This document shows, in pieces, positions 25,416-34,759 of a DNA stretch of 39,409 nt (position 1 is its first letter; every line of letters begins with the position of its first letter). Source of the stretch: an uncultured Planctomycetaceae bacterium (GTDB lineage: Bacteria; Planctomycetota; Planctomycetia; Planctomycetales; Planctomycetaceae). Where the stretch lies: NCBI GenBank assembly GCA_913031625.1, contig CAJWGB010000019.1, positions 1 to 39,409 on the forward strand, written 5' to 3'. The notes under the pieces are model-generated. The model was not told where the DNA came from and did not search any database. It was given only the letters and a program-made list of their open reading frames with translations. Both the position numbers and the translations under genes were made by a program.

Positions 25416-26471
25416 GTGAACTGTCTGCACCGCATTCCCACCTTGCTCATTCTGCTGCTGGCTCTGTGCTCAACTGTGTTTGCAGAAGTTGAAGCCGTTC
25501 GCGGCAAACGGTACCGCCTGACGAAGCGACATGGTCCATGGATGATCATGGTTGCTGATATTCGGGATGTCCCACCAGAGCAGCGAAAAGACGGCGGAAT
25601 GACGGCACTGCAGGCCGCCGACGAAATCGTCTATGAACTGCGCAAGATGGGCGTCCCCGCGTACACCTATGTGCAGGATGTCCGTTTTGGTTCAGTGCCA
25701 TCGCTGAAGGATACTCAGGGAATCAAACAGGCGCGTTACGTCGCGCAACATGAGTCGCTCGCCGTGCTGGCTGGAAATTTTGAATCACCGGACGATCACA
25801 ATGCCAAGCTGATCCTGCAGTTTCTAAAGACGAGCTTCAAGCCAAAGTTTCTGGAGAAGGAGACCAGCGGCGCGATCCTCAGAGGCACACCAGGCCGGCC
25901 GAGCCCCTTCAATCGGGCTCAGATGACCATCAATCCAATGCGGTCCAGCACGGAAGTTCGCAACGCCAAAGTGGATCCACTGATTAAGCAGTTGAATTCC
26001 CATGTCGAATACGGCCTGGCAAAGAATCCAGGCAAATACTCGCTGAGAGTTGCGACCTTCAAGGGAGCCTCCGTCACGTTGTTGAACGGCCAGTCACAGG
26101 ACAAGGTCCGCCAGTCTTTTAACAAGGTCTTCGGAAAGAATCTCGACAGTGCCGGCACACACGCATGGGAACTGACTCAGGCGTTGCGCAAAGCCAAGTC
26201 ACTGGGTTACGACCAGAATTATGAAGCATGGGTGTTTCACGATCGCTATGAGTCGTACGTGACTATTGGTTCCTTTGAGAGTCGTAGTGACCCGCGAATC
26301 GCGGTCCTGGCCAAAATGTTTGCGGCCAAGAACCACCGCATGAATGGCAAAGAAGTGATGTCAGCGGAAGCGTTCTCAATCCCCAAACGCCCGCGTCCTG
26401 GAACCCGTCCTGACAAGTACTGGATGTTCGACATCACACCGAAGCTGGTTGCCATTCCACGCATCAGATAG
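25416..26471 (+). CDS. Secreted protein with two SPOR-like repeats
   Basis: A 351-residue exported protein. From GTG 25416 (AAGGAA upstream) a signal peptide ends about LCSTVFAEV. Two similar units follow: 41-138 (WMIMVADI ... ADEIVYELRKMGVPAYTYV ... LAVLAGNFESPDDHNAKL) and 207-303 (YSLRVATF ... AWELTQALRKAKSLGYDQNY ... YVTIGSFESRSDPRIAVL). The order (first strand, helix with LRK, aromatic strand, then GxFES, then helix) is that of SPOR domains, which bind denuded peptidoglycan glycans. This is my own comparison of the sequence and not a database match. It follows the transglutaminase gene by 135 nt on the same strand and could be its extracytoplasmic partner. Confidence 0.7.
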   Translation: MNCLHRIPTLLILLLALCSTVFAEVEAVRGKRYRLTKRHGPWMIMVADIRDVPPEQRKDGGMTALQAADEIVYELRKMGVPAYTYVQDVRFGSVPSLKDTQGIKQARYVAQHESLAVLAGNFESPDDHNAKLILQFLKTSFKPKFLEKETSGAILRGTPGRPSPFNRAQMTINPMRSSTEVRNAKVDPLIKQLNSHVEYGLAKNPGKYSLRVATFKGASVTLLNGQSQDKVRQSFNKVFGKNLDSAGTHAWELTQALRKAKSLGYDQNYEAWVFHDRYESYVTIGSFESRSDPRIAVLAKMFAAKNHRMNGKEVMSAEAFSIPKRPRPGTRPDKYWMFDITPKLVAIPRIR

Positions 26472-26477
26472 AGCCGG

Positions 26478-27884
26478 CTACAACTGGCCGCGTTCCCATG
26501 GCCCGGTGATTGCAAATGTAATGCCGGGCGTCTGGATGTTCACGAAGAACCATGTGCCTGTGGAATCAAAGGTCGCTCCGGCCCACTCCTGTGCGCGGAA
26601 GTCGCCCTTGAAGGAGTGGCGTTCTTCATTGAGCTGCACGTTGTTTGCCGCAAACAGAAACAGCTGTCCGTTAGGTGTCAGACAATGGATGCGCTGTGGC
26701 AGGTAACTACCGTCTTCACAAAGAACGATCCCTCCCCGAGGGCTGACGCACATGTTGTCCGGACAATCCAGGATTTCTTTTCCGGGGGACTCATAGATGA
26801 GTGTGAGAGTTTGTTCGGCAGGCTCAAACTGCCAGATCTGTCCGGTTCCCGCATCGCCTCCGGTGGTGGCATCCAGGTAAATGATGCCGTGGGAGTACCA
26901 GCAACCTTCCAGTCGGGCAAACGTGGATCCTCCTGCTGCCAGTCCCTGTTTGTAAACTCCCAGTTCATCACCATTTGGATGCGTTTCGGTTTTTGAATCG
27001 GGAGAGTGCGGACGTTCCGGGTCTTCAATGTCTACCCAGGAAACATCAAATGTCTGCCCAATCTTCAGACCCTTTCTCAGGTCCGACTGGCCGGCCGCTT
27101 TCAGCATTTGCAGACGACCACCCTTGGCGAGTTTGCCGGGTTGATGAGGAATGAAACGATAGAATCCGGCCGTTTCACGGTCTTCAGTTTCATACACGAT
27201 TCCCGATTCAGGATCGACGGCAACGGCTTCGTGAACGAAACGTCCCATGTCTTTGAGCGGCACAGGTGCCTCTTTTCCGTCCGGCCTGACTTCGAAAATC
27301 CAACCGTGATCCTTTTGGAGCGGAAGCGGTTTCCTGTCGCTGATGGATGCGGGGCCAAAGACTGTCTCTTCACAGGTGAGCCATGACCCCCATGGCGTAG
27401 TTCCGCCCGCACAGTTGCGGACTGAGCCGGCGAAGACTGGGCGTGCACTTACCCACTTCTCAGTCTGCGGATTGAACGTCACAGCCGTGCAGCCTCCTGC
27501 GCCCTCCGGGTCCCAGTAGTCCTGTTCAGGTGCGAAACGCTGAGCGGCGAGAGTGCGTTCGTGATTGCGAATCAGCGTGATTGCAGTGGGAGATTCACGA
27601 ACGATTCCCATTCCGTCATGTGACCCTGGTGTGGGCAGACCGTTGTCCATCCTGCTCTGCGTCCAGCCGAAGGACACATAGCGAAATCCTTCGGGCAATT
27701 TGAGGAGTGGCAGGCCCGTGGATTCGTCTTTGACAGGCCTCAGTGGTCCATATCCCGATGCACCGACTGGCTGGGCCGCGCCGTGAGCAAAAAGTCCGAA
27801 TGCTGCCGCCAGTCCGGCTCCTCCGGCCTGGGCCAGAAATCCGCGGCGGACCTGTTTTTGTGAAGAAGACACGTGGTTTTGCAT
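26478..27884 (-). CDS. PhoX-like (DUF839) Tat-exported phosphatase
   Basis: A 468-residue protein with the Tat signal KQVRRGFLAQAGGAGLAAAF, so it is probably exported folded. It carries the DUF839/PhoX propeller features: GCTAVTFNP, SWLTCEETVFGP (Cys171, the Fe-ligating cysteine in characterised PhoX, by analogy), GRFVHEAVAVDPESGIVYET and the DNMCVSPRGGIVLCEDG segment. PhoX enzymes are Ca/Fe-dependent phosphatases induced under phosphate limitation. ATG 27884 was chosen because the Tat signal begins shortly after it; the frame is open upstream to 28061. It is divergent from the FGE-like gene at 28148, with about 260 nt between them. Confidence 0.87.
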   Translation of the reverse strand: MQNHVSSSQKQVRRGFLAQAGGAGLAAAFGLFAHGAAQPVGASGYGPLRPVKDESTGLPLLKLPEGFRYVSFGWTQSRMDNGLPTPGSHDGMGIVRESPTAITLIRNHERTLAAQRFAPEQDYWDPEGAGGCTAVTFNPQTEKWVSARPVFAGSVRNCAGGTTPWGSWLTCEETVFGPASISDRKPLPLQKDHGWIFEVRPDGKEAPVPLKDMGRFVHEAVAVDPESGIVYETEDRETAGFYRFIPHQPGKLAKGGRLQMLKAAGQSDLRKGLKIGQTFDVSWVDIEDPERPHSPDSKTETHPNGDELGVYKQGLAAGGSTFARLEGCWYSHGIIYLDATTGGDAGTGQIWQFEPAEQTLTLIYESPGKEILDCPDNMCVSPRGGIVLCEDGSYLPQRIHCLTPNGQLFLFAANNVQLNEERHSFKGDFRAQEWAGATFDSTGTWFFVNIQTPGITFAITGPWERGQL

Positions 27885-28147
27885 CTGTCTTTGGTGAGTA
27901 AGAATGCTGTTGAGACTTAGCTGGAACAAGTCCTGAAATCGATTCTGCGAATCGCAGACGCGGCAAAAGTTGTATTGGCGGAGCAACTCGGATCGGTTTT
28001 CGAATGGCCTCCAGCTTCCCGAAGCCCTACAGGATACACGAATCCATTCTCGTATGCGCAAAGTACAGGCACGATGTTGTCCTGGTCATCGTGACTGACC
28101 ACAATAGGTGAAGAACGCTTACCTAATCATTAACGCCAAGTGAAATT
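27885..28147. promoter_or_regulatory. Divergent intergenic region between phoX-like and FGE-like genes
   Basis: About 260 nt with both promoters expected here. A 15-nt palindrome, TCTGCGAATCGCAGA, lies at 27944-27958, an operator-like sequence. A second copy of part of it (GCGAATCGCAGAC) occurs at 25315-25327. A 13-nt repeat in this window can be chance. A minus-strand 61-codon frame inside the region has no protein-like support. Confidence 0.3.
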
Positions 28148-29308
28148 ATGAAATCGTTTCTGACGTGTCTGTGCCTGCTGACCATTCTGTCGCACGCGAC
28201 TGCTGAAGACATCCCAGGCGTGGTCAAAGAAAAACCCGCTATCGGGCGATTTGTCAAAATCGATGCCGGTTACATGGTGCCGTACGACATCACGATCCCC
28301 GGAACTCAGGTGAAGTTTCGCATGGAGCCAATTCCTGGCGGGGAATTCGTCATGGGCAGCCCCAATGGGGAATCTGGCCGCGATGAGCTCGAAGGTCCTC
28401 AGCGAAAATTCAAGGTTGATCCCTTTTGGATGGCACGCACCGAAGTGACGTGGGGCGAATACAAGGTGTTTATGGGACTGTACGAAGCATTTAAGAGCTT
28501 CGAGGTAAAACAGATTCGCAAGGTGACTGAAGAGAACGAAGTGGACGCAGTCACGGCTCCTACAAAACTGTATGAAGCCGAATTCACATTTGAGTTCGGT
28601 GAAGATGATCAACAGCCAGCGGTTACGATCACACAGTATTCGGCCAAGCAGTACACCAAGTGGATGTCTGCCATCACCGGCAGCCAGTTTCGTCTGCCCA
28701 CGGAAGCTGAATGGGAATATGCCTGTCGGGCAGGTTCACAGACTGCCTATCACTTCGGGGACGATCCGGAAAAGCTCGTCGACTACGCATGGTTTACCGG
28801 CAACACGGACGAAGACGGCACTCGCAAAGTTGCTCAAAAGAAACCGAATCCGTGGGGCCTTTTCGACATGCATGGTAACGCCGCGGAATGGGTGCTTGAC
28901 GGCCTTGCTGAATATCAGCCAGGTGACGTTGCCCTGAATGCATCCCGGGACTGGTTGAGTATCAAGGATCTTGACCCACGCATCGTTCGCGGTGGCAGTT
29001 GGGAGTTTGATGCGAACGCATGTCGCAGTGCAGCACGACTTGGATCAGACCATGAAGCCTGGCGTGAGTACGACCCGAACCTTCCGAAAAGCCCATGGTG
29101 GCTGACGACGGACCCTGCTCGCGGAATCGGCTTCCGAATCATGCGTCCGCTCAAAAAAGTGTCCCGGAAAGATATGGAAGTCTTCTGGAAGATCGACAAC
29201 GAAGACACCATGTATGACGTTCAGGATCGCCTGACAGAGGGGCGTGGAGTCCGCGGTCTGGTCGACAAAACACTTCCGGCTGCGGTAAAGGCACTTGAAG
29301 ACGAGTAA
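28148..29308 (+). CDS. FGE/SUMF1-like (sulfatase-modifying factor domain) secreted protein
   Basis: A 386-residue protein with a signal peptide (about 1-19, ending HATAED) and a formylglycine-generating-enzyme/SUMF1 domain: FVMGSPNGESGRDELEGP, WMARTEVTWGEYKVFM, RLPTEAEWEYACRAG, NPWGLFDMHGNAAEWVLDG and RIVRGGSW. True FGE uses two active-site cysteines. Here the matching stretch is GGSWEFDANACRSAARLG: only one Cys (Cys292) is in the right region and the first position is Phe. It is therefore unlikely to oxidise sulfatases; most such proteins of this superfamily are binding or other enzymes. An inserted segment at about 120-160 separates the domain halves. The GNAT gene begins 8 nt after its stop. 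Confidence 0.87.
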   Translation: MKSFLTCLCLLTILSHATAEDIPGVVKEKPAIGRFVKIDAGYMVPYDITIPGTQVKFRMEPIPGGEFVMGSPNGESGRDELEGPQRKFKVDPFWMARTEVTWGEYKVFMGLYEAFKSFEVKQIRKVTEENEVDAVTAPTKLYEAEFTFEFGEDDQQPAVTITQYSAKQYTKWMSAITGSQFRLPTEAEWEYACRAGSQTAYHFGDDPEKLVDYAWFTGNTDEDGTRKVAQKKPNPWGLFDMHGNAAEWVLDGLAEYQPGDVALNASRDWLSIKDLDPRIVRGGSWEFDANACRSAARLGSDHEAWREYDPNLPKSPWWLTTDPARGIGFRIMRPLKKVSRKDMEVFWKIDNEDTMYDVQDRLTEGRGVRGLVDKTLPAAVKALEDE

Positions 29309-29316
29309 TCCGCCGC

Positions 29317-29931
29317 ATGGGCCGAAAGGAATTCAAACGCTACCAGATGGTGCTCGATCTTCAGCAGATTGAGATTCCGGAGGTACGCCTTCCCGACGGC
29401 TATCACTGGGTGCCATGGCGTTCTTTTCTCAACGAACGTCATGCTCAGGTGAAATGGCGATCGTTCCGAGATGACCTCGACGGTCAGGTTTTTGAATGCC
29501 TGCGAGATGTTGACGGCTGCCGCCGACTGATTTCTGAAATTACTCGTCAGCCAACGTTTTGCGGCGATGCGACATGGCTGCTGTCATTTCAGCAGGACCC
29601 CGAATGGCCCTCGCGTGACTGCGGTACGATTCAGGGAATAGAACGATCCGGCGGATTTGGTGCCATCCAGAATGTTGGCATCATCCCGGAACATCGCGGA
29701 CGGAGTCTCGGTCGGGCCCTGATTTGTAAGTCGCTGGTTGGATTTCAGGAGGCAGGCCTTCCTTTTGCCAGCCTCGAAGTGACGGCCCTGAACTCAGTTG
29801 CCGTTGGTCTCTACCGTTCGCTGGGATTTGAAGTCACGCAGGTCCTTTTTCGAGACGCCGAACGGGGCCGTGTTATTGAAGGCAGTCGCCGGGCCCCCGA
29901 ACCGTCTGAACAGAAGCTGCCCGCACGGTAA
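29317..29931 (+). CDS. GNAT family N-acetyltransferase
   Basis: A 204-residue acetyltransferase. The C-terminal part carries the acetyl-CoA binding pattern VGIIPEHRGRSLGRAL (family V-x-P-x-x-R-G-x-G-x-G/A; here R-G-R-S-L-G) and the closing motifs NSVAVGLYRSLGFEV and TQVLFRD. The N-terminal region (about 1-110) is less conserved and probably forms the substrate side. It starts 8 nt after the FGE-like gene, suggesting one transcript, but no substrate can be named. The stop is 117 nt from the end of the convergent nqrF gene. Confidence 0.87.
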   Translation: MGRKEFKRYQMVLDLQQIEIPEVRLPDGYHWVPWRSFLNERHAQVKWRSFRDDLDGQVFECLRDVDGCRRLISEITRQPTFCGDATWLLSFQQDPEWPSRDCGTIQGIERSGGFGAIQNVGIIPEHRGRSLGRALICKSLVGFQEAGLPFASLEVTALNSVAVGLYRSLGFEVTQVLFRDAERGRVIEGSRRAPEPSEQKLPAR

Positions 29932-30008
29932 CTGGCCATAGCGACTCAGGAGAGTTGGGCTCTAATTGGTTTTCACGGTTTGTGGCTGAACTCTGCTACT
30001 CACGCCGG

Positions 30009-30031
30009 ACGAGGACTCACGAGTCAGTCGT
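30009..30031. terminator. Weak hairpin between the GNAT gene and nqrF
   Basis: ACGA-(g)-GACT cacg AGTC-(ag)-TCGT can form an imperfect stem in the convergent gap, 18 nt past the nqrF stop. There is no clear U-tract, so it is only a weak candidate for the end of the nqr transcript. Confidence 0.25.
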
Positions 30032-30048
30032 GCTTCACCTGAACCAGC

Positions 30049-31278
30049 CTATCCGCCAAAGTCGTCGAAGGCGATGTTCTCTGGTTCCACACCGAGGTCT
30101 GCCAGCATGTCCTGGACACACTTTAACATGATTGGTGGACCGCAGATGTAGTACTCGCAGTCTTCCGGCGCCGGGTGTTTGGCGAGGTATTCGTCGTGGA
30201 GTACCTGGTGGATGAATCCTGTCAGGCCCGTCCAGTTGTCCTCAGGAAGTGGGTCTGAAAGTGCGATGTGCATTTTGAAGTTGTCGTGCTTCTCTTCCAG
30301 TGTCTCGAATTCGTCGAGGTAGAAGAGTTCACGTACCGAACGTCCACCGTACCAGTACGAAACTTTGCAGCCGGTTTCCTGGCTCTTGAACAACTCAAAG
30401 ATGTGCGAACGCAGAGGCGCCATTCCAGCACCCCCGCCGATGTAGATCTTTTCGGCCGGAGTCTCTTTGATAAAGAACTCTCCGTATGGACCGGAGATCG
30501 TAACTTCGTCTCCTGGCTTCAGGTTGAAGATGTACGACGACATCTTGCCGGGGGGGATTCCGGTTGTACGCGGCGGAGGACTGGCGACTCGAACGTTGAG
30601 CATGATGATGCCCTTTTCGCCCGGGTAATTTGCCATTGAGTAAGCACGGACAACCTCTTCCGTCACGATGGACTCATTGTCCCACACGTTGAACTTGTCC
30701 CAATCCTCGTGGTATTCCTCTTCGATTTCGAAATCTCGGTAGTGAAGGCGATGAGGTGGCGCCTCAATCTGAATGTAGCCGCCCGCCTCGAATCCGACGT
30801 CCTCACCTTCCGGCAGTTCCAGTACCAGTTCCTTGATGAAGGTGGCCACGTTGCGGTTGGAGCGAACCTTGCATCGCCATTTCTTGGTTTCAAAGACTTC
30901 AGGCGGAACATCAATCTTCATGTCCTGCTTCACAGCAACCTGACAGGACAGACGACAGCCTTCGCGTGCCGCTTTCTTGTTGATGTGAGCTTTTTCCGTG
31001 GCGAGGATCTCACCACCTCCGTCCAGGACATTGACTTTGCACTGCGCGCAGGTGCCACCACCGCCACAGGCAGAAGAAACAAAGATTCCCTCGTCAGCCA
31101 GTGCACCCAGTAGCTTGCCGCCGGCAGGCACTGAGATTTCTTTCTGGTCATTCACCACAATGGTCACGTTACCGCTGGAGACCAGCTTGCTGCGCGCTGC
31201 CAGAATGACGTAGACCAGTGCGGTTACGACGCCGGTGAACGCTGCTACGCCAAGAAAGATTGAAATCGCCATGTCCAT
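30049..31278 (-). CDS. nqrF: Na+-translocating NADH:quinone reductase subunit F
   Basis: A 409-residue subunit that accepts electrons from NADH and passes them through FAD to a 2Fe-2S centre. An N-terminal membrane anchor (about 5-26) precedes the ferredoxin-like domain: Cys71, Cys77 and Cys80 in [13 protein letters not shown], then Cys112. FAD binding shows as [11 protein letters not shown] and the NADH domain as [18 protein letters not shown] with CEYYICGPP near the end; the protein ends in DDFGG. These cysteines match those of the Vibrio subunit in number and spacing. It is last in the operon, 18 nt after nqrE. No nqrM or apbE follows; the next gene faces the other way. Confidence 0.96.
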   Translation of the reverse strand: MDMAISIFLGVAAFTGVVTALVYVILAARSKLVSSGNVTIVVNDQKEISVPAGGKLLGALADEGIFVSSACGGGGTCAQCKVNVLDGGGEILATEKAHINKKAAREGCRLSCQVAVKQDMKIDVPPEVFETKKWRCKVRSNRNVATFIKELVLELPEGEDVGFEAGGYIQIEAPPHRLHYRDFEIEEEYHEDWDKFNVWDNESIVTEEVVRAYSMANYPGEKGIIMLNVRVASPPPRTTGIPPGKMSSYIFNLKPGDEVTISGPYGEFFIKETPAEKIYIGGGAGMAPLRSHIFELFKSQETGCKVSYWYGGRSVRELFYLDEFETLEEKHDNFKMHIALSDPLPEDNWTGLTGFIHQVLHDEYLAKHPAPEDCEYYICGPPIMLKCVQDMLADLGVEPENIAFDDFGG

Positions 31279-31296
31279 GGGAATGAAACCACCAAC

Positions 31297-31914
31297 CTAG
31301 AACTTGATGACGGAGAACGTCTGAAAAGCGAGGGCCATCAGGCCAACGGTAATAAAGGTAATGCCGAGGCCACGCAGACCGGCCGGAACATCACTGTACT
31401 TCATCTTCTCACGGATTCCCGCAAGGCACACGATGGCCAGTGCCCAGCCGAATCCGGAACTGAAGCCAAAGACACAGCTGCCCACAAAGTCCATCTGTTT
31501 TTCGACCATCAGCAGTGTTCCGCCGAGAATCGCACAGTTGACTGTGATCAGTGGCAGGAAGATTCCAAGACTGGAAGCCAGTGCTGGAAAGTACTTGTCC
31601 AGTGTCATCTCGAGGATCTGAACCATCGCTGCGATCACGCCGATGTAACAGATGAGACTCACAAAAATGAGGTCCTGACCAGATAGGCTTTCGGAACCCG
31701 TCCAGGACAGCGCTCCCGGCTGCAGCAGGAACTGATAAATAAGGTTGTTGACGGGCACCGTAATCGATTGAATGACGATCACTGCGATGCCAAGTCCGAA
31801 TGCCGTCTTGACGTCTTTCGACACAGCAAGAAACGTGCACATGCCAAGGAACAGTGCCAGAGCAAGGTTCCCCGGGAAGACAGCGTCGACAAAGATATTG
31901 ACGTAGGTTTCCAT
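31297..31914 (-). CDS. nqrE: Na+-translocating NADH:quinone reductase subunit E
   Basis: A 205-residue membrane subunit with about six transmembrane helices, one of the pair (D and E) that holds a Fe-S centre in the membrane. Cys26 (FLGMCTFLA) and Cys127 ([10 protein letters not shown]) are conserved as in the Vibrio protein. The N-terminus, [19 protein letters not shown], and the length fit the family. It starts 37 nt after nqrD and is followed by nqrF after 18 nt. Confidence 0.96.
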   Translation of the reverse strand: METYVNIFVDAVFPGNLALALFLGMCTFLAVSKDVKTAFGLGIAVIVIQSITVPVNNLIYQFLLQPGALSWTGSESLSGQDLIFVSLICYIGVIAAMVQILEMTLDKYFPALASSLGIFLPLITVNCAILGGTLLMVEKQMDFVGSCVFGFSSGFGWALAIVCLAGIREKMKYSDVPAGLRGLGITFITVGLMALAFQTFSVIKF

Positions 31915-31951
31915 GATTTTTCTCGATGGATCCTGAAGGAGACAACAGGAC

Positions 31952-32581
31952 TTATGAAGCGTCTACCTGCTCCGGACGAATGGTTCGAATTCCCCAGATG
32001 ATCAGTCCAATCAGGAAGAACGCACTGGGAGCAATCAACATGAGTCCGTTCGTTGGGTACCAGCCACCCTCAGTGACGGGTGTCATAATGTTGGTCCCAA
32101 AGAGTTTTCCGGATCCGAACAGCTCTCGGCAGAAGCCGACAAGGACCAGGATGAGTCCATACCCGAGGCCGTTACCCAGCCCGTCCAGGAAACTCATGAA
32201 AACCCCATTCTTCATGGCGTAGGCTTCTGCTCGCCCCATGACGATGCAGTTGGTAATAATGAGCCCGACAAATACGGACAACTGCCGACTGAGTCCCGGA
32301 GCAAATGCCTGCAGAATCTGGTCGACCATGATCACGAGCGACGCAATGATCGTCATCTGGCAGATGATGCGAATCGAACTCGGGATATGAGCACGAATCA
32401 GCGACACAGCAGCATTCGAACAACCGGTCACGAGAGTCACTGAGATCGCCATGACGATGGAGGTTTCCATCTTCACAGTCACAGCCAGTGCACTGCACAG
32501 TCCAAGGATCTGCAGCGCAATGGGGTTGTTGTTTATGAACGGGTCCGTCAGGACCTTTTTTGGATTATGGTCGTCTGCCAT
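31952..32581 (-). CDS. nqrD: Na+-translocating NADH:quinone reductase subunit D
   Basis: A 209-residue membrane subunit with six transmembrane helices, homologous to NqrE. Cys29 (LGLCSALAV) and Cys112 ([11 protein letters not shown]) are the ligands of the intramembrane Fe-S centre in the Vibrio enzyme (family knowledge). NPIALQILG and [12 protein letters not shown] are family signatures. ATG 32581 (MADDHNPKK) gives the normal length; the open frame upstream to 32707 is not used. It lies 43 nt after nqrC. Confidence 0.96.
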   Translation of the reverse strand: MADDHNPKKVLTDPFINNNPIALQILGLCSALAVTVKMETSIVMAISVTLVTGCSNAAVSLIRAHIPSSIRIICQMTIIASLVIMVDQILQAFAPGLSRQLSVFVGLIITNCIVMGRAEAYAMKNGVFMSFLDGLGNGLGYGLILVLVGFCRELFGSGKLFGTNIMTPVTEGGWYPTNGLMLIAPSAFFLIGLIIWGIRTIRPEQVDAS

Positions 32582-32624
32582 TTCAGTTCTCGTGTCTGGC
32601 CGAGGAAATCCGATTGAGTGTGAG

Positions 32625-33416
32625 TTATGAGCCGTCCGCAATCTGTCGGACGTAGGGACCGAATCCCTTTTTCCCGAGCCAGAACTGCAGCATGTTTGTG
32701 ACACCATTTGAGGTCAGGGTCGCTCCAGAGATCGCGTCCACCTGAGTGGGGCTGTCCTGAGGAGCGTTCTTTGCGACCTCAACCACGACTTTCCAGTCCT
32801 CGTCATAGACCTTCTTGCCGGGCCACTTGTCCTTCCACAGCGGGTTTTCGACTTCACCACCAAGGCCCGGAGTCTCACCATGTTTGTAGTAGGTAATCCC
32901 CACGACCGTCACTGATTCCGGTCCGAGCCCGTTTCCAACGTCAACAGCGATGAAGCCGTAGAGGGTGGACCAGAGGCCTCGGCCTCGGATTGGCAGAACA
33001 AGTCGAGTCGTCTGAGACTCACCTTCATCGTCGTCATTACTCACTTCGTAGATGATGACGTTCTTCTCAAGTTTCTTCAGGCCGGCTGGATCATCAGCCT
33101 GCTCAAGCACGACATGAAGATCCTCGTCTCTCAGCGACTTGGCCCGGTCGTATTTCGGGTCCGAGGCATCTCCATCCATTTCGATGTGATCCTCAAGATC
33201 CAGTTTAATCTCACGCACGCGCCCAAAGAGCTTGTTCGCATCCGCTCCATCCCGCCAGATCCCTGCCGCATCAAGAATGCTCTGTTTGCGAAAAAGTTCG
33301 CGCTGTTCCGCCTGAATGGGCCTCAGGACCACCGCCAGCACAGAGACCACCATCGAGCAGACAAGACACAGGCCGACTGCGACAAAGACTGTTTTTGAAT
33401 CAGAGTCACCCGCCAT
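32625..33416 (-). CDS. nqrC: Na+-translocating NADH:quinone reductase subunit C
   Basis: A 263-residue subunit with one membrane anchor (about 10-30) and a large periplasmic FMN domain. The covalent FMN attachment motif is intact: [10 protein letters not shown], with Thr233 as the flavin-carrying residue. [11 protein letters not shown] and the [15 protein letters not shown] segment are family signatures. ATG 33416 overlaps the nqrB coding end by 11 nt, consistent with translational coupling. The intact flavinylation motif here contrasts with the altered one in NqrB. Confidence 0.96.
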   Translation of the reverse strand: MAGDSDSKTVFVAVGLCLVCSMVVSVLAVVLRPIQAEQRELFRKQSILDAAGIWRDGADANKLFGRVREIKLDLEDHIEMDGDASDPKYDRAKSLRDEDLHVVLEQADDPAGLKKLEKNVIIYEVSNDDDEGESQTTRLVLPIRGRGLWSTLYGFIAVDVGNGLGPESVTVVGITYYKHGETPGLGGEVENPLWKDKWPGKKVYDEDWKVVVEVAKNAPQDSPTQVDAISGATLTSNGVTNMLQFWLGKKGFGPYVRQIADGS

Positions 33417-34704
33417 TTCGTGCAACCCTCCGTTTAATGTTCTGGTCAACGACGACGTAGTCGATGACCGGGGCAAAGACGTTGCCGAGCAGAATGGCCA
33501 GCATGATTCCTTCCGGGAATGCTGGATTCAGGACACGCACTGTGATTGCCATCATTCCGATCAAGATGCCGTAGACCCACCTTCCTCGATCTGTCATGGC
33601 TGCCGACACCGGGTCAGTCGCCATGAACACAAGGCCAAATGCGAGTCCGCCAGTCAGGAGATGCCAGACCGGCCCGATATGAAACATGGCGTTGGTGGAA
33701 CTGCTGATTCCATGAAGAACGGTTGCCAAACCCATTGAGCCCAGCAGAACGCCGACCATGATTCGCCATGAGCCGACCCCTGTCAGGACAAGGAAGATTG
33801 CGCCCAGCAGACAGGCCAGCGTAGATGTTTCACCCATGGAGCCGGGAATGAATCCCAGGAAGGCATCCATCTGTGTCAGGCCGATCCCATCGGTGACTCG
33901 TTCAAGGGTACTGACCTTCTGATCGAGATCAGCCGTCAGCTCCTCGGTCTTCACGTTTGCCATTGTGGTCAGCAGAGTTGGACAACTGACACTGTCAGCA
34001 CTCGGGACCATACCCGCCCAGACTACAGATCCGGTGATCTGAATGGGATAAGCAAAGTACAGGAATGCTCGAGCAGTCAGAGCCGGGTTCAGGAAGTTCT
34101 TTCCGGTTCCCCCGAAGACCTCCTTTCCGATCACAACACCAAAGCTGATTCCCAGGGCCACCTGCCAGAGCGGAATGGTGGCCGGAAGCGTGAGTGGAAA
34201 CAGCATGCCCGTGACCAGAAACCCTTCATTCAGGTCGTGGCCGCGGATGCAGCAGAAGATGACTTCCCACGTGCCCCCCACAATATTTGTGACGAGGAAC
34301 ACCGGAAGGAAGTACAACAGTCCATGGACAAAATTAAACAGAAACGATTCGCCATCGGCCGGTTTCCAGCCCATCGAGTGCACGATGGAGGCACGCCAGC
34401 CGAGATCTTCAATCACGGCAGAGGATTCCATACCGCCCTCGACAGCGGCCTGCGCAACAATATGAGTCTGTAGTCCGGTGTTGTAACAGGCCATGAAGAT
34501 GCAGGGCTGAAGCGCGATCACCACGAAGATCATCATTCGCTTCAGGTCCATGCCGTCACGTATATGTGACGCACCCTTCGTGACCTCACCAGGCGTATAC
34601 AGAAACGTATCGATCGCCTCATAGATCGGATAGAGCCGCTCAAACTTCCCACCTTTGTGGAAGAGCGGTTCGAGTTGATCGAGTTTATCTCTCAGGAATT
34701 TCAT
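33406..34704 (-). CDS. nqrB: Na+-translocating NADH:quinone reductase subunit B
   Basis: A 432-residue membrane subunit that carries FMN and riboflavin and is central to Na+ movement. About ten hydrophobic segments, the GKNFLNPALTARAFLYFAYP block (201-220) and MDAFLGFIPGSMGETSTLA (279-297) are family signatures. The covalent FMN site should read about D-x-x-S-G-A-T; here residues 237-243 are DSVSCPT, so the Thr (243) and Asp are kept but Gly and Ala are replaced by Cys and Pro. The loop to MDAF is about ten residues longer than the Vibrio sequence as I remember it. The gene starts 55 nt after nqrA. Confidence 0.95.
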   Translation of the reverse strand: MKFLRDKLDQLEPLFHKGGKFERLYPIYEAIDTFLYTPGEVTKGASHIRDGMDLKRMMIFVVIALQPCIFMACYNTGLQTHIVAQAAVEGGMESSAVIEDLGWRASIVHSMGWKPADGESFLFNFVHGLLYFLPVFLVTNIVGGTWEVIFCCIRGHDLNEGFLVTGMLFPLTLPATIPLWQVALGISFGVVIGKEVFGGTGKNFLNPALTARAFLYFAYPIQITGSVVWAGMVPSADSVSCPTLLTTMANVKTEELTADLDQKVSTLERVTDGIGLTQMDAFLGFIPGSMGETSTLACLLGAIFLVLTGVGSWRIMVGVLLGSMGLATVLHGISSSTNAMFHIGPVWHLLTGGLAFGLVFMATDPVSAAMTDRGRWVYGILIGMMAITVRVLNPAFPEGIMLAILLGNVFAPVIDYVVVDQNIKRRVARNGG

Positions 34705-34759
34705 TCGGTTCGATCCGTCGCCTGACTGTCAGGGCGAAAAGTCGTATCAGTGATCGGAA

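Noticed and set aside
27944-27958. 15-nt palindrome TCTGCGAATCGCAGA between divergent genes
   Set aside because: Palindromes of this arm length are expected a few times in 39 kb, and the partial repeat at 25315-25327 is not informative. Listed only inside the intergenic feature.
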